A DNA stretch of 46,346 bases, from assembly GCA_902794475.1 (NCBI GenBank), contig CADBHR010000007.1, positions 1 to 46,346 of the forward strand. Reading direction: 5' to 3'. Positions 28,836-36,358 of the stretch are shown piece after piece; the first letter of the stretch is position 1; each line of letters begins with the position of its first letter. Position numbers and translations under genes: made by a program. A model generated the notes under the pieces. That model ran no database searches. It saw only the letters and a program-made list of their open reading frames with translations, and was not told the origin of the DNA. The stretch comes from an uncultured Methanobrevibacter sp. Lineage in GTDB: Archaea; Methanobacteriota; Methanobacteria; Methanobacteriales; Methanobacteriaceae.

Positions 28836-29402
28836 CTATTCGATTTTTTTGATTAGTTTTGCCGGAACGCCGCCAACGATTGTTTTGGCATCAACGTCTT
28901 TGGTGACAACTGCTCCTGCCGCAACGATGGCGCCTTCGCCAATTGTGACTCCCGGTAAAATTGTGGCATTGGAGCCTATCCATGCCTTGTTCTTGATATG
29001 TATGGGGCTTGGATGCAGTTCAGCTCTTTTTTCAATCTCAAAATCATGATTCAATGTTAAAATGCAAACGTTATGTCCAATTAAAACGTCATCACCAATA
29101 TATACTCCTCCCTGGTCCTGCATGGTGCAGTTGGAGTTGATGAATACGTTTTCTCCGATGTGTATGTTTTTTCCGCAATCCGTGTGGAATGGTGGAATGA
29201 GATTCAATGTTTCATTGACGTCCTGTCCGGTTAGCTCGGCCATAATCTGTCTGATTTCCTCTTCAGTATGGTACTCGCAGTTTAGCTTCATCTTGATTCT
29301 TGTAGCTTCCCTGAGCAATTCGTCACATAATTCCTGCGCTTCGGAGGGGAAATGAATTGTTTTTCCACTGTTTGCATGTTCTAAAAATTCTTCTAGATTC
29401 AT
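28836..29402 (-). CDS. Sugar O-acetyltransferase, maltose/galactoside acetyltransferase type
   Basis: 188-residue acetyl-CoA-dependent transferase of the left-handed beta-helix (hexapeptide repeat) group, about the size of LacA and Maa. Residues 1-60 form the N-terminal helical part (EAQELCDELLREATRI). From about 78 on, hexapeptide turns run IHIGENVFIN, YIGDDVLIG, AWIGSNATILPG and VTIGEGAIVAAGAVVTKDV. The catalytic His is His119 in LTLNHD. The end VGGVPAKLIKKIE is typical. It is cytoplasmic and would acetylate a sugar or nucleotide sugar; the true acceptor cannot be told. No SD is visible ahead of the ATG, so it may be translated from a very short leader. It faces the adhesin gene at 25739 and is not clearly linked to it. 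Confidence 0.93.
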   Translation of the reverse strand: MNLEEFLEHANSGKTIHFPSEAQELCDELLREATRIKMKLNCEYHTEEEIRQIMAELTGQDVNETLNLIPPFHTDCGKNIHIGENVFINSNCTMQDQGGVYIGDDVLIGHNVCILTLNHDFEIEKRAELHPSPIHIKNKAWIGSNATILPGVTIGEGAIVAAGAVVTKDVDAKTIVGGVPAKLIKKIE

Positions 29403-29535
29403 ACTGTATAATTTATCTTAATTAATTAATAATCATTATCATATTCATTATTTAATTCATGATAAGTGCTGTTTTAAGACTTAGTAGGATAAGATGATGG
29501 TTAATATTTCCAATACAAAAAGAGGAGGTAAAATA

Positions 29536-30222
29536 TCAGCTTGTATATCTTACCATCATGCCGAACAGATCCTTTGTCCTGTCGGTTGAATTCTGTGCGG
29601 TAATGTTTTCAGGTATTTCGTATACGAATGTAGGATAGCCTGCCTTTGCAATAGGGCGTGAGATGAGCTGTGCTGATGTTGAATGGTGTGATTCATTGCC
29701 TGATTGTGGGCATTGTTCAAAATCGCTTGTTGCATAGATTTTTTTGGCTATTTCCACTGATGCGTCATCCATTTCAGGAGTGGCAAGATAGTATCCTTCA
29801 CTATTGCCATCATCATGTGAATGGCTGAGGATTACGCAGTTTGCACCTGATTTTGTCACATCAGGGTTTACATAGTCATGAACAAGCTTTTCCCCATTTG
29901 CTCTTTCCTTGTCATTGGAGTCTTTTGTCACGTTGACCTGGTAATGTATGATATTGACTTCGGAATGGTCGTTGGCATATTCCCTTGCCGCTTGAATTTC
30001 AGGATTTATTGAAATCTTTTCTCTTGGATGGATTCCTGTAATCAGCGCAATTGTTTCTTCGGAAGTCTCACATCCGTAAATCATTCTCTCAACAGTGCCT
30101 AAATCGTTGTTTGCAAGAACCTTATAGGAGGTATGCTTGTCATTATGGTCTTGATAAGCCATTGTTGCTCCAAGAGCCAATAAAATTACAAAGATTAGAA
30201 TGACTTTTGTTTTTCTTTTCAA
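29536..30222 (-). CDS. Secreted protein, possible M14-like zinc metallohydrolase
   Basis: 228 residues that begin with a basic and hydrophobic segment (KVILIFVILLALGATMAY), so exported or membrane-tethered. The start is TTG, with GGTGA five bases upstream. GIHPRE at 63-68 has the HxxE zinc-ligand pattern of carboxypeptidase M14/aspartoacylase-type enzymes. LSHSHDDG at 132-139 could supply the third ligand, and Glu202 in VYEIPE sits where the M14 catalytic Glu is expected near the C-terminus. The chain is shorter than classical M14 peptidases. The assignment rests on motif order only. If correct, an outside-facing amidase or peptidase acting on wall peptides or extracellular peptides would be likely. 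Otherwise it is an uncharacterised methanogen envelope protein. Confidence 0.6.
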   Translation of the reverse strand: MKRKTKVILIFVILLALGATMAYQDHNDKHTSYKVLANNDLGTVERMIYGCETSEETIALITGIHPREKISINPEIQAAREYANDHSEVNIIHYQVNVTKDSNDKERANGEKLVHDYVNPDVTKSGANCVILSHSHDDGNSEGYYLATPEMDDASVEIAKKIYATSDFEQCPQSGNESHHSTSAQLISRPIAKAGYPTFVYEIPENITAQNSTDRTKDLFGMMVRYTS

Positions 30223-30539
30223 TGTTTCACCTAATATAATTTTTTAATTTTTAGGTAATAATTTTTTGGTGAAATTCCCTAAATCAAAAAAAAGAATAAG
30301 GCCGGATTGCTCCGACCTTATACGCCAATTTTATTTTCTCGTCAACTAATATGTTTCTCATAATTTATTGTAAAGAATGGGGAAATTCTTCACGTTATAG
30401 TGTTTGTTCTTGAACTATATATTATTTTTCTTTGCTTTGATGCTAATTTTGCTGTTTTAAAGCAATTTTGGCAAGTTAGAACTATTTTTAATAGTTGAAA
30501 TGTATTTCATAGAATTTTCTAAAACTCTGTAATGGAGGC
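30223..30539. other. 317-base gene-free interval with a minus-strand terminator hairpin
   Basis: No convincing protein gene. It holds a stem-loop with a T run on the minus strand (separate entry) and TATA-like sequence near 30415-30427. The minus-strand TPR gene ends at 30540, more than 200 bases before the hairpin, so either that gene has a long 3' untranslated region or a short untranslated RNA is made here. A 25-codon minus-strand reading frame that crosses the hairpin has no SD. Confidence 0.5.
30286..30321 (-). terminator. Rho-independent-like hairpin with T8 tail (minus strand)
   Basis: ATAAGGCCGGA (30296-30306) pairs with TCCGACCTTAT (30311-30321) around the loop TTGC, with one C-A mismatch. 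On the minus strand the hairpin is followed within a few bases by eight T (the A run at 30286-30293). This shape is uncommon in archaea, where a bare T tract is normally enough. Confidence 0.6.
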
Positions 30540-31682
30540 TTAAAATAATGGGACATTCATGAAAGACTGTATCTTATCGAGTATTTCCCTTTGATAAGGC
30601 TTTACTATTTCAAATGATTGAGGGTCTTTGAGCATTTCGTCATAGATGTCTAATGCCTTCACCATATAATCATAATCTCCGGTAATCATTGCTTTTCTTC
30701 TGAATGCAAATGCCTTGTTGAAATCTGCATAGAACATATAGACTCCATTTCCTGATTTTGAAACCATTTCAAAACATTCAATTGCTTCATCTATATCATC
30801 AAAATAGAAAGATAATGCTCCCTTATAGTTTATGGCATCCAGATCATTTTCATCAATTGTTGTTAGGATTTCCTGTATTGCCATTGATGCTTTTGCGTAG
30901 TTTTCATTGGCCATGTACATCATGATGTTTATTTTGAGGCTGTCGAGTTTTCTTTCGGGATTGAAATCGTCATTCATGGTTATATTGAAAAACAGGAATT
31001 TAGATAACAGTTTGGCCTTAATCTCATTGATGCCTGATGTTGCCAGTGTTTCGCATTTAGGGTCTATTTCTATTGCATCTTCATACAGCTCCCAGGCATC
31101 CCATTCAGTCACCTTTCGGAACTTGGGCATGTCCGGCTGGATTTCTGAGATTAAGTCATTTTCCCAAGTTTCATCTTCATCCTTTAGTGCGTTTGCCTTG
31201 TCAATCAACTCTTTTGCTTTGCTGTTTATTTCACTTGAATCATTGTCGCTATTTTTAATCCTCTGTTCGGTAAAATTGTGTTTTAATGTTATGGCCATAT
31301 CTTTAAGGTGGGGATATAACTCAATTATCTTATCGCAGTATTTCATGGCATTTTCATAATCACCGGTGTTTCCATAGATTATGGCCTTATTCAGGTATGC
31401 CATTTCGTTGTCTTTTATTTCTAATGATTGGTTGAATATATTTTCGGCTTCATCCAGGCGGCCTGATTGCATTAGTCCTGAACCTGTCCCGTTCAGTGCA
31501 TGAATATTTTCAGGCTCTGTTTTTAGGATTTGGCTGAATAAGGTTATTGCTTCGTCATTTCTGTTTTCCTGCAGGCATTGGGTTGCTTTGCTAAAAAGTA
31601 TTTCATTTTCTATGCTGTTTGTGAATTTCAAGTCGATGTCATTATTTTTTTCCTTCTTTTTGAATCTATCCAAAAATCCCAT
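30540..31682 (-). CDS. Tetratricopeptide repeat protein
   Basis: 380-residue cytoplasmic protein built mainly of helical TPR units. The clearest are ILFSKATQCLQENRNDEAI, HALNGTGSGLMQSGRLDEA, MAYLNKAIIYGNTGDYENA and AINYKGALSFYFDDIDEAI, with the usual small-residue and Ala/Tyr spacing. The N-terminus MGFLDRFKKKEK is strongly basic and amphipathic and may touch membrane or nucleic acid. The region at 130-190 is charged and acidic and probably links two TPR blocks. The ATG start has the strong SD GAGGTGA. TPR proteins are scaffolds; no enzyme domain is present. It is divergently oriented from the HTH-cupin regulator, with a 280-base shared upstream region. Confidence 0.88.
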   Translation of the reverse strand: MGFLDRFKKKEKNNDIDLKFTNSIENEILFSKATQCLQENRNDEAITLFSQILKTEPENIHALNGTGSGLMQSGRLDEAENIFNQSLEIKDNEMAYLNKAIIYGNTGDYENAMKYCDKIIELYPHLKDMAITLKHNFTEQRIKNSDNDSSEINSKAKELIDKANALKDEDETWENDLISEIQPDMPKFRKVTEWDAWELYEDAIEIDPKCETLATSGINEIKAKLLSKFLFFNITMNDDFNPERKLDSLKINIMMYMANENYAKASMAIQEILTTIDENDLDAINYKGALSFYFDDIDEAIECFEMVSKSGNGVYMFYADFNKAFAFRRKAMITGDYDYMVKALDIYDEMLKDPQSFEIVKPYQREILDKIQSFMNVPLF

Positions 31683-31793
31683 GTTTTCACCTCTTTGAAA
31701 ATGATTGGATGAATTTCCAACTTATTTGCTTAATTATATTAATATTTTTGTTTAAAAAACTTTGCATGAGGTGATGTTTTTTTTAAAAAAAGT

Positions 31794-31811
31794 CAATTGC
31801 AGGCAATTGCA
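31794..31811. repeat. Tandem CAATTGCA direct repeat
   Basis: CAATTGCA at 31794-31801 and again at 31804-31811. The ten-base period, one helical turn, would place two protein subunits on the same face. It lies in the divergent promoter region between the TPR gene and the regulator. Confidence 0.45.
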
Positions 31812-31856
31812 TGAATCCAATCATTGAATGAACAACTACTTTTTTTCAATTACTTC

Positions 31857-31888
31857 TCCTAAAATTAAATAAACTCCCAATTTTAGGA
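31857..31888. promoter_or_regulatory. Perfect inverted repeat, probable operator of HTH-cupin regulator
   Basis: TCCTAAAATT (31857-31866) and AATTTTAGGA (31879-31888) are exact reverse complements separated by 12 bases. The right arm ends three bases before the TATA-like element at 31892. A dimeric HTH regulator encoded just downstream is the obvious candidate ligand. Confidence 0.6.
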
Positions 31889-31891
31889 TAC

Positions 31892-31903
31892 TTTTAAATA
31901 TAT
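31892..31903 (+). promoter_or_regulatory. TATA box of HTH-cupin regulator gene
   Basis: TTTTAAATATAT with transcription expected near 31925, directly downstream of the inverted repeat. A protein bound there would touch the site of TBP and TFB. Confidence 0.5.
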
Positions 31904-31965
31904 TATAAAATATAATTATTAATACTTAAATCTTTTAAGTGACAATTCAAAATTGAGTGAAAAAT

Positions 31966-32538
31966 ATGACAAACGAAGACTTTGCAAAAAAGATAAAAGA
32001 CATTAGAGAAAGACAAAACATGTCAATTGAAGACCTGGCCGAGAGAAGCGGCGTAAAGCTTGAAGTATTACAGGCCATGGAAGATGGAGAAGTTATTCCA
32101 TCCCTTACTCCATTAACAAAAATGGCAAGGGCATTAGGCGTAAGGCTGGGCACATTCCTGGACGACACACCTGAACTCGGACCTGTTGTCACAAGAGGTG
32201 GCGTAACCGAAAACTCACTTTATTTCTCTGGAAGGGAAGACGTGACCAACGCAACCAACCTTGAGTTCCACTCTTTAGGGGCAGGAAAGATTGACAGAAA
32301 CATAGATCCTTTCTTAATCGACATTGAGTTTGAGGAAGGCGAAAAGGAACTTTCATCTCACGAAGGAGAAGAGTTCATCTATGTTTTAGAAGGCGAAATC
32401 GAAGTAATCTATGGAAAGGACACATTCACTATAGGGGAAGGCGACACAATATTCTATGACTCAGTAGTGCCTCACCACCTACATGCTAGCGGCAACGACA
32501 AGGCAAAGATACTTGCTGTGCTCTACACTCCATACTAA
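31966..32538 (+). CDS. HTH (XRE family) transcriptional regulator with cupin domain
   Basis: 190 residues from the ATG at 31966, preceded by GAGTGA five bases upstream; a GTG nine bases earlier (31957) is also open. Residues 1-65 form an XRE-type helix-turn-helix (FAKKIKDIRERQNMSIEDLAERSGV, then PLTKMARALGVRLG). Residues 110-190 form a cupin_2 barrel (SSHEGEEFIYVLEGEIEV, GEGDTIFYDSVVPHHL), with His residues that could bind metal or a small ligand. Such proteins sense a metabolite through the cupin and often regulate a neighbouring operon. The nearby broken acyl-CoA synthetase is the natural candidate target, and the inverted repeat upstream suggests autoregulation (inference). Confidence 0.93.
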   Translation: MTNEDFAKKIKDIRERQNMSIEDLAERSGVKLEVLQAMEDGEVIPSLTPLTKMARALGVRLGTFLDDTPELGPVVTRGGVTENSLYFSGREDVTNATNLEFHSLGAGKIDRNIDPFLIDIEFEEGEKELSSHEGEEFIYVLEGEIEVIYGKDTFTIGEGDTIFYDSVVPHHLHASGNDKAKILAVLYTPY

Positions 32539-32560
32539 ATATAATTGAGGGCTTGATAAT

Positions 32561-32674
32561 ATGTTTGAAATATCACAAATGACAAAGGACAATGCTGTAA
32601 TTAAATTTTTCACTCGTGATTTGGGATTGTTGCGTTTGCAAAACTATTATTTGAGCCAAAATTTGTTGAATTAA
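32561..32674 (+). CDS. Possible 37-residue small protein
   Basis: Short frame from ATG 32561 to TAA 32674 ([20 protein letters not shown] at the start). A GAGGG about 11 bases upstream could serve as SD. It fills the gap between the regulator and the acyl-CoA synthetase and would be part of the same transcript. No family is recognised; it may be a leader peptide, a remnant of a gene, or chance. Confidence 0.3.
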   Translation: MFEISQMTKDNAVIKFFTRDLGLLRLQNYYLSQNLLN

Positions 32675-32696
32675 AAAAATTAAGGAGTTAATTATT

Positions 32697-33209
32697 ATGA
32701 GTGAATTATTTACAGAACTTCCATTAGGAAAGTTTTTCGAATCAATGGTTGAAAAACAGCCTGACCATGAATTTATCGTTTATCCGGACAGAAACTTAAG
32801 ATTTACATACAAGGAATTTGATGAAAGAATTGATAACCTGGCAAAGGGAATGCTGGCTATTGGAATTGAAAAGGGAGACCATGTGGGCATTTGGGCAAAG
32901 AATGTTCCCGAATGGCTTACCTACATGTTTGCAACCGCAAAGATCGGTGCGACAATAGTGACAGTCAACACAGCATACCAGTCCCATGAGCTGGAATATG
33001 TGCTTAAGCAATCAGACATGAAGGCATTGGCAATGACTGACGGTTTCAGGGACACCAGCTATTTTGATATCATAAATGAGCTTGTTCCAGAACTTAAAAG
33101 CTGTGCAAGGGGCCATCTTGTTGCTGAAAGATTCCCTAGATTGAAATTCATTTTCCATGTCGGCCAGGAAAAGCATCCAGAGAATCAAGGATTCTGTTAC
33201 ACAGCATGA
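32697..33209 (+). pseudogene. AMP-forming acyl-CoA synthetase, N-terminal part (broken gene)
   Basis: Start of an acyl-CoA synthetase/AMP-ligase, which activates a carboxylic acid as its CoA ester via an adenylate. It covers the N-terminal alpha/beta region ([53 protein letters not shown]). The family sequence is followed up to FHVGQEKHP near residue 158. Then the frame runs into a short unrelated tail and stops. The remainder is in another frame from about 33175. ATG start with AAGGAG at 32681-32686 upstream. Regulator, small ORF and synthetase probably form one transcript. Confidence 0.85.
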
Positions 33210-34299
33210 CGTAATCAACATGCAGTACACATCAGGAACCGAAGGTTTTCCAAAGGGAGTAATGCTAACTAGCCGCAACATCGTAAACGACGGCTACTAC
33301 ATCGGAGAAAACATGAACTACACCGCCAAAGACAGGTTGCTCCTGCAGGTGCCGCTGTTCCACTGTTTCGGAACAGTTTTAGGGGTAATGGCAGTTATCA
33401 CCCATGGGTCAACCATGGTGGTTCTTGAGGAATATGATCCATTGCTTGCGATATCCTCAATCCAGAAGGAAAAGTGCACCTCAATCTACGGTGTTCCTAC
33501 AATGTTTATCGGAATGATGAACCATCCTATGTTTGATATGTTTGACATGAGCTCACTGAGAACAGGTATCATGGCAGGTTCCACTTGCCCTGTTGAAACC
33601 ATGAAGGATGCAATTGAAAAAATGAACATGAAGGAAATCACCAGTGTTTATGGTCTTACCGAAGCCGCACCGGGTTTCACACAGACCAACGCCGCCGATT
33701 CATTCGAGAAGAAAATCAACACTGTAGGACGCAAATTCCCTAATATCGAAGTCAAAATCGTTGATCCCGAAACCGGTGAGGAACTTGGTCCAGGAGAAAC
33801 CGGTGAGATAATGTGCAGGGGATTCAATGTCATGAAAGGATACTACAACATGCCTGAAAAGACCGCCGAAACAATCGAGCCGGACGGATGGCTTCACTCA
33901 GGAGACCTTGCAACAGTCGATGAGGACGGATACTACTCCATTGTAGGCCGTATCAAGGACATGATTATCCGTGGCGGAGAAAACATCTATCCTCGTGAAA
34001 TCGAGGAATTCCTCTTCACCCATGAATGCGTACAGGACGTGCAGGTTGCAGGAATTCCTGATGAAAAGTACGGTGAAATCGTAGGCGCATTCATCATCAA
34101 GGAAGACGGGTTTGACGATGTCACCGAAGCTGATATCCGTGACTTCTGCATAGGTTCCATTGCAAGATATAAGGTGCCTAAATACGTGTTCTTTGTTGAT
34201 GAGTTCCCGCTCACAACCAGTGGAAAAATACAAAAGTACAAACTCGGCGATTTGGGCCTTCAGCTATTGGAGGAGCGCCGTGAAAGAGGGGAATTATAA
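33157..34299 (+). pseudogene. AMP-forming acyl-CoA synthetase, C-terminal part (broken gene)
   Basis: Rest of the synthetase. Homology begins at about [14 protein letters not shown], so the ATG at 33157 is incidental. It keeps the adenylate-forming P-loop [11 protein letters not shown] (the usual second Thr is Glu), the [11 protein letters not shown] motif, [22 protein letters not shown] with the ATP-ribose Asp, the hinge [16 protein letters not shown] and the C-terminal catalytic Lys in LTTSGKIQ. By comparison with the family, about 20-25 residues between the two parts are missing, so this is a deletion whose length is not a multiple of three, not a simple one-base slip. The region is probably not functional as one enzyme unless the assembly is wrong here. 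A T-rich terminator follows at 34311-34322. Confidence 0.85.
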
Positions 34300-34741
34300 T
34301 TCTCCCAAATCTATTTTTTTTTATCAAAAATTTTTCATATTATCTTATCAAAATTGCTCTTTTTTCATCAAAAAACAAAACATTTATATATGATATGCAA
34401 TATAAATTATTATGCACTTTAAAATGTAAATATAATTTAATCACACCATAATTATTGAATTTGAATTTGGACTCTATACGAACTCTTTGACATTGGAGGC
34501 TGATAAAAATGACACCACAGGTAAAATCAACTACTGCATGGAGCGTAGTGTTCTTTTAGACTTATTTGGTTGTTTGGTCATAAATGACATTTCAACCCAT
34601 GACTGGCAACCGTATTATCAATTGATTACCATTTCCCAGACTATCTTATCGAATATTGACACCAGATATTCTCGATTTGTAATCCACACACAGGCCGAAA
34701 GGTCTCTAAAATTTAAACTATCATCATTTAGAGGAAATATA
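34300..34741 (+). other. 442-base interval with promoter, tiny ORF and open leader
   Basis: Holds a T-rich end of the previous unit, a TATA element (TTTATATAT, 34383-34391) and a tiny frame at 34509-34559 (MTPQVKSTTAWSVVFF) preceded by a near-perfect SD, GGAGGCTGAT at 34495-34504. In another frame the sequence is open from a TTG at 34487 straight into the gene at 34742, so an N-terminal extension of that gene is possible. The interval could be a decayed gene start, a leader peptide, or untranslated leader. Confidence 0.4.
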
Positions 34742-35266
34742 ATGGAAATTAAGAAAAATATCAATTTAAACATTAAAAAGACTGTCGAAAACTCCGTATC
34801 TGGAAATGACGAATTTCATTTCTTTGTAGATGAGCTTACATCTGCTGATTACATGCCGACTTATGCCGGCAAGGCGGATGAAAAATATGAATTTAATGAA
34901 ATGGGCGATGAATTCTTTGAATTTTTAGCCAGAAAAGCCAATGAGGATGGAATATACATACGACTTGTATATGCAACTGCCAGTGAAACAGACGGTGAAG
35001 CTGTATTTGAATTGGAATATGGTGGAGCCAAAGATGAATACAGGACAAGGGACATCGATGATGTTCTGGCGTTTGAATTTGCCGACTTTGGAATCAAGGT
35101 AAAGGGAAGCGAAGTGACTTTTGGAGCAACTATTGAAGGGGGTTGCGGGCATACTCCATACTTTGCCGAATTCGGGTCAAATAATGCAAGTGAGAAATTT
35201 ATTTCACTTGAAAATCCTTTAAACAAAAGGATAATATCCATTATGGAGGAGATGATATATGATTAA
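34742..35266 (+). CDS. Protein of unknown function
   Basis: 174-residue acidic, soluble protein from the ATG at 34742, chosen because AGAGGA sits six bases ahead. The same frame is open further upstream to a TTG at 34487 without matching SD. Visible segments: FHFFVDELTSADYMP, a helical FEFLARKANEDGIYIRLVYA, and beta-rich GEAVFELEYGG and GIKVKGSEVTFGATIEGGCG. No signal peptide, membrane segment or catalytic motif is recognised. The last codons overlap a small membrane protein gene at 35259, which is translated from the SD within this gene's end, so the two are translationally coupled and probably functionally linked. Confidence 0.65.
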   Translation: MEIKKNINLNIKKTVENSVSGNDEFHFFVDELTSADYMPTYAGKADEKYEFNEMGDEFFEFLARKANEDGIYIRLVYATASETDGEAVFELEYGGAKDEYRTRDIDDVLAFEFADFGIKVKGSEVTFGATIEGGCGHTPYFAEFGSNNASEKFISLENPLNKRIISIMEEMIYD

Positions 35267-35414
35267 CAGTTTCATTTCAGTTTTGCAATTGATCTTGATA
35301 TTGATTTTAGCCGCCATACTATTGTACATATTGCTGGTTAAGGGAGACAACAATAGGAGTTCCTATCTGATGTTTCTAATAGATTTGTGCATGTTGTGGA
35401 TGGTATTGATTTAA
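35259..35414 (+). CDS. Small membrane protein, 51 residues
   Basis: ATG at 35259 overlaps the stop of the preceding gene by eight bases and is preceded by an excellent SD (GGAGGAGATGAT at 35246-35257). The product is a strongly hydrophobic peptide. LQLILILILAAILLYILLV forms one membrane-spanning helix, a short polar turn KGDNNRSS follows, then a second hydrophobic stretch (YLMFLIDLCMLWMVLI) that could return through the membrane. No family recognised. The strong SD, the stop-start overlap and the next gene nine bases later (35424) argue that it is real. Confidence 0.65.
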   Translation: MINSFISVLQLILILILAAILLYILLVKGDNNRSSYLMFLIDLCMLWMVLI

Positions 35415-35423
35415 AGAGGTTCT

Positions 35424-35786
35424 ATGCAGCTTAATTGGGTCAGATATTCAGAAGAGGTTGTTGAATTTTTAAATGTTGATACATTAAGAGAAATTGACTA
35501 TGGGATTTTGGATTTGTCCAGAATCAAGAATCATGAGCTTAGGGAAGTTCTTCTGTTTTTCGAAGAGCTTTTAACTATGGAATTGAAGGTTAATTACTTG
35601 GAAAATGACACAGGACTTTTCAGGGTTCAGGTTGTTGAAGGCAAATGTTATTATAAGGAATTCGGATATGTTATTGAAGCTGATTCCGTCTGCGAGCTGA
35701 AGGAATTGGTTTTGGAAGAAGACAGAATATGGTATGTGTTTGATGAGATTATGGCATGCAATTATTTGGGGGGTGGTACTCCTTAA
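35424..35786 (+). CDS. Protein of unknown function with a shared ~50-residue domain
   Basis: 120 residues, ATG start with GAGG six bases upstream. The N-terminal half is leucine- and glutamate-rich and probably helical (HELREVLLFFEELLTMELKV). The second half (about 65-113) has GLFRVQVVEGKCYYKEFGY followed by IEADSVCELKELVLEE and a closing WYVFDE. The same pattern, a beta-rich stretch, then K/E-A-x-S-x-x-E-L-x-x-x-V, then a Trp about ten residues later, is seen in the genes at 35850 and 42814. Function unknown; no signal peptide and no membrane segment. Confidence 0.65.
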   Translation: MQLNWVRYSEEVVEFLNVDTLREIDYGILDLSRIKNHELREVLLFFEELLTMELKVNYLENDTGLFRVQVVEGKCYYKEFGYVIEADSVCELKELVLEEDRIWYVFDEIMACNYLGGGTP

Positions 35787-35849
35787 ATAATCAATGTTTT
35801 TGACTGTTGTGTATTTCGACCTTTTAAAATTTAACAATGGAGGTGTGCT

Positions 35850-36221
35850 ATGAAAACATGTCCTAATTGCTCTAAAAAATTAAATGAGACTTTTAAATAC
35901 TGCAATGAATGCGGATCTATCATTGAAAGTGAAGTTGTAGGAGACTTCAAAACAGATTACCTAAATGTATTTGAGATTGAAGATGAATTTGTCTACCTTT
36001 TTTCAGTTAAGGGAAGGCAAGTTGTATTGAAGGCAAATTCCATTGAGGAGTTAAGGGAATTTGTCAAAATCAGAAAGTTCCCATGGAGGGAACCTGAAAG
36101 AAACTTATTGAGCAATGAAGTTTTGCTGACAAAAACGACAAATGACAATTATGGGATAATCGGCGTTTCAACGCTCGAGAGAAATCCTGCATATTCCAAT
36201 TTGGATAAGTTATTCAAATGA
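35850..36221 (+). CDS. Zinc-ribbon protein with a shared ~50-residue domain
   Basis: 123 residues. The N-terminus is a zinc ribbon, with CPNC at 4-7 and CNEC at 18-21 (four Cys, spacing of the zinc-ribbon_2 type found in many archaeal proteins). From about residue 33 follows YLNVFEIEDEFVYLFSVKG, LKANSIEELREFV and FPWREPERNLL, the small domain also found at 35424 and twice at 42814. The strong SD GGAGGTG at 35839-35845 fixes the ATG. The ribbon probably serves protein or nucleic-acid binding; nothing points to an enzyme. Last of the four small genes that begin at 34742. Confidence 0.75.
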   Translation: MKTCPNCSKKLNETFKYCNECGSIIESEVVGDFKTDYLNVFEIEDEFVYLFSVKGRQVVLKANSIEELREFVKIRKFPWREPERNLLSNEVLLTKTTNDNYGIIGVSTLERNPAYSNLDKLFK

Positions 36222-36233
36222 TCACGTTGACTG

Positions 36234-36314
36234 CTGTTTAAGTGGGTTTTTTTTGTTCGTTCATATAATTTCACCTTTAAATCACTCCTTAAATTGCTTT
36301 TCCCACTTAAACAG
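36234..36314. promoter_or_regulatory. 13-base perfect inverted repeat flanking a promoter region
   Basis: CTGTTTAAGTGGG (36234-36246) and CCCACTTAAACAG (36302-36314) are exact reverse complements 55 bases apart. The left arm is followed by a run of eight T, which could end the upstream transcript; the right arm lies about 45 bases ahead of the helicase operon's first start. Either two operator sites for one regulator or the arms of a long RNA stem. Confidence 0.5.
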
Positions 36315-36358
36315 TACAAAATTATTTAACTAATTTTAAACAAAAATTATGAACAGTT

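Noticed and set aside
30290-30370. 25-codon minus-strand frame across the hairpin
   Set aside because: No SD, and it includes the terminator stem and T run, so it is better explained as non-coding.
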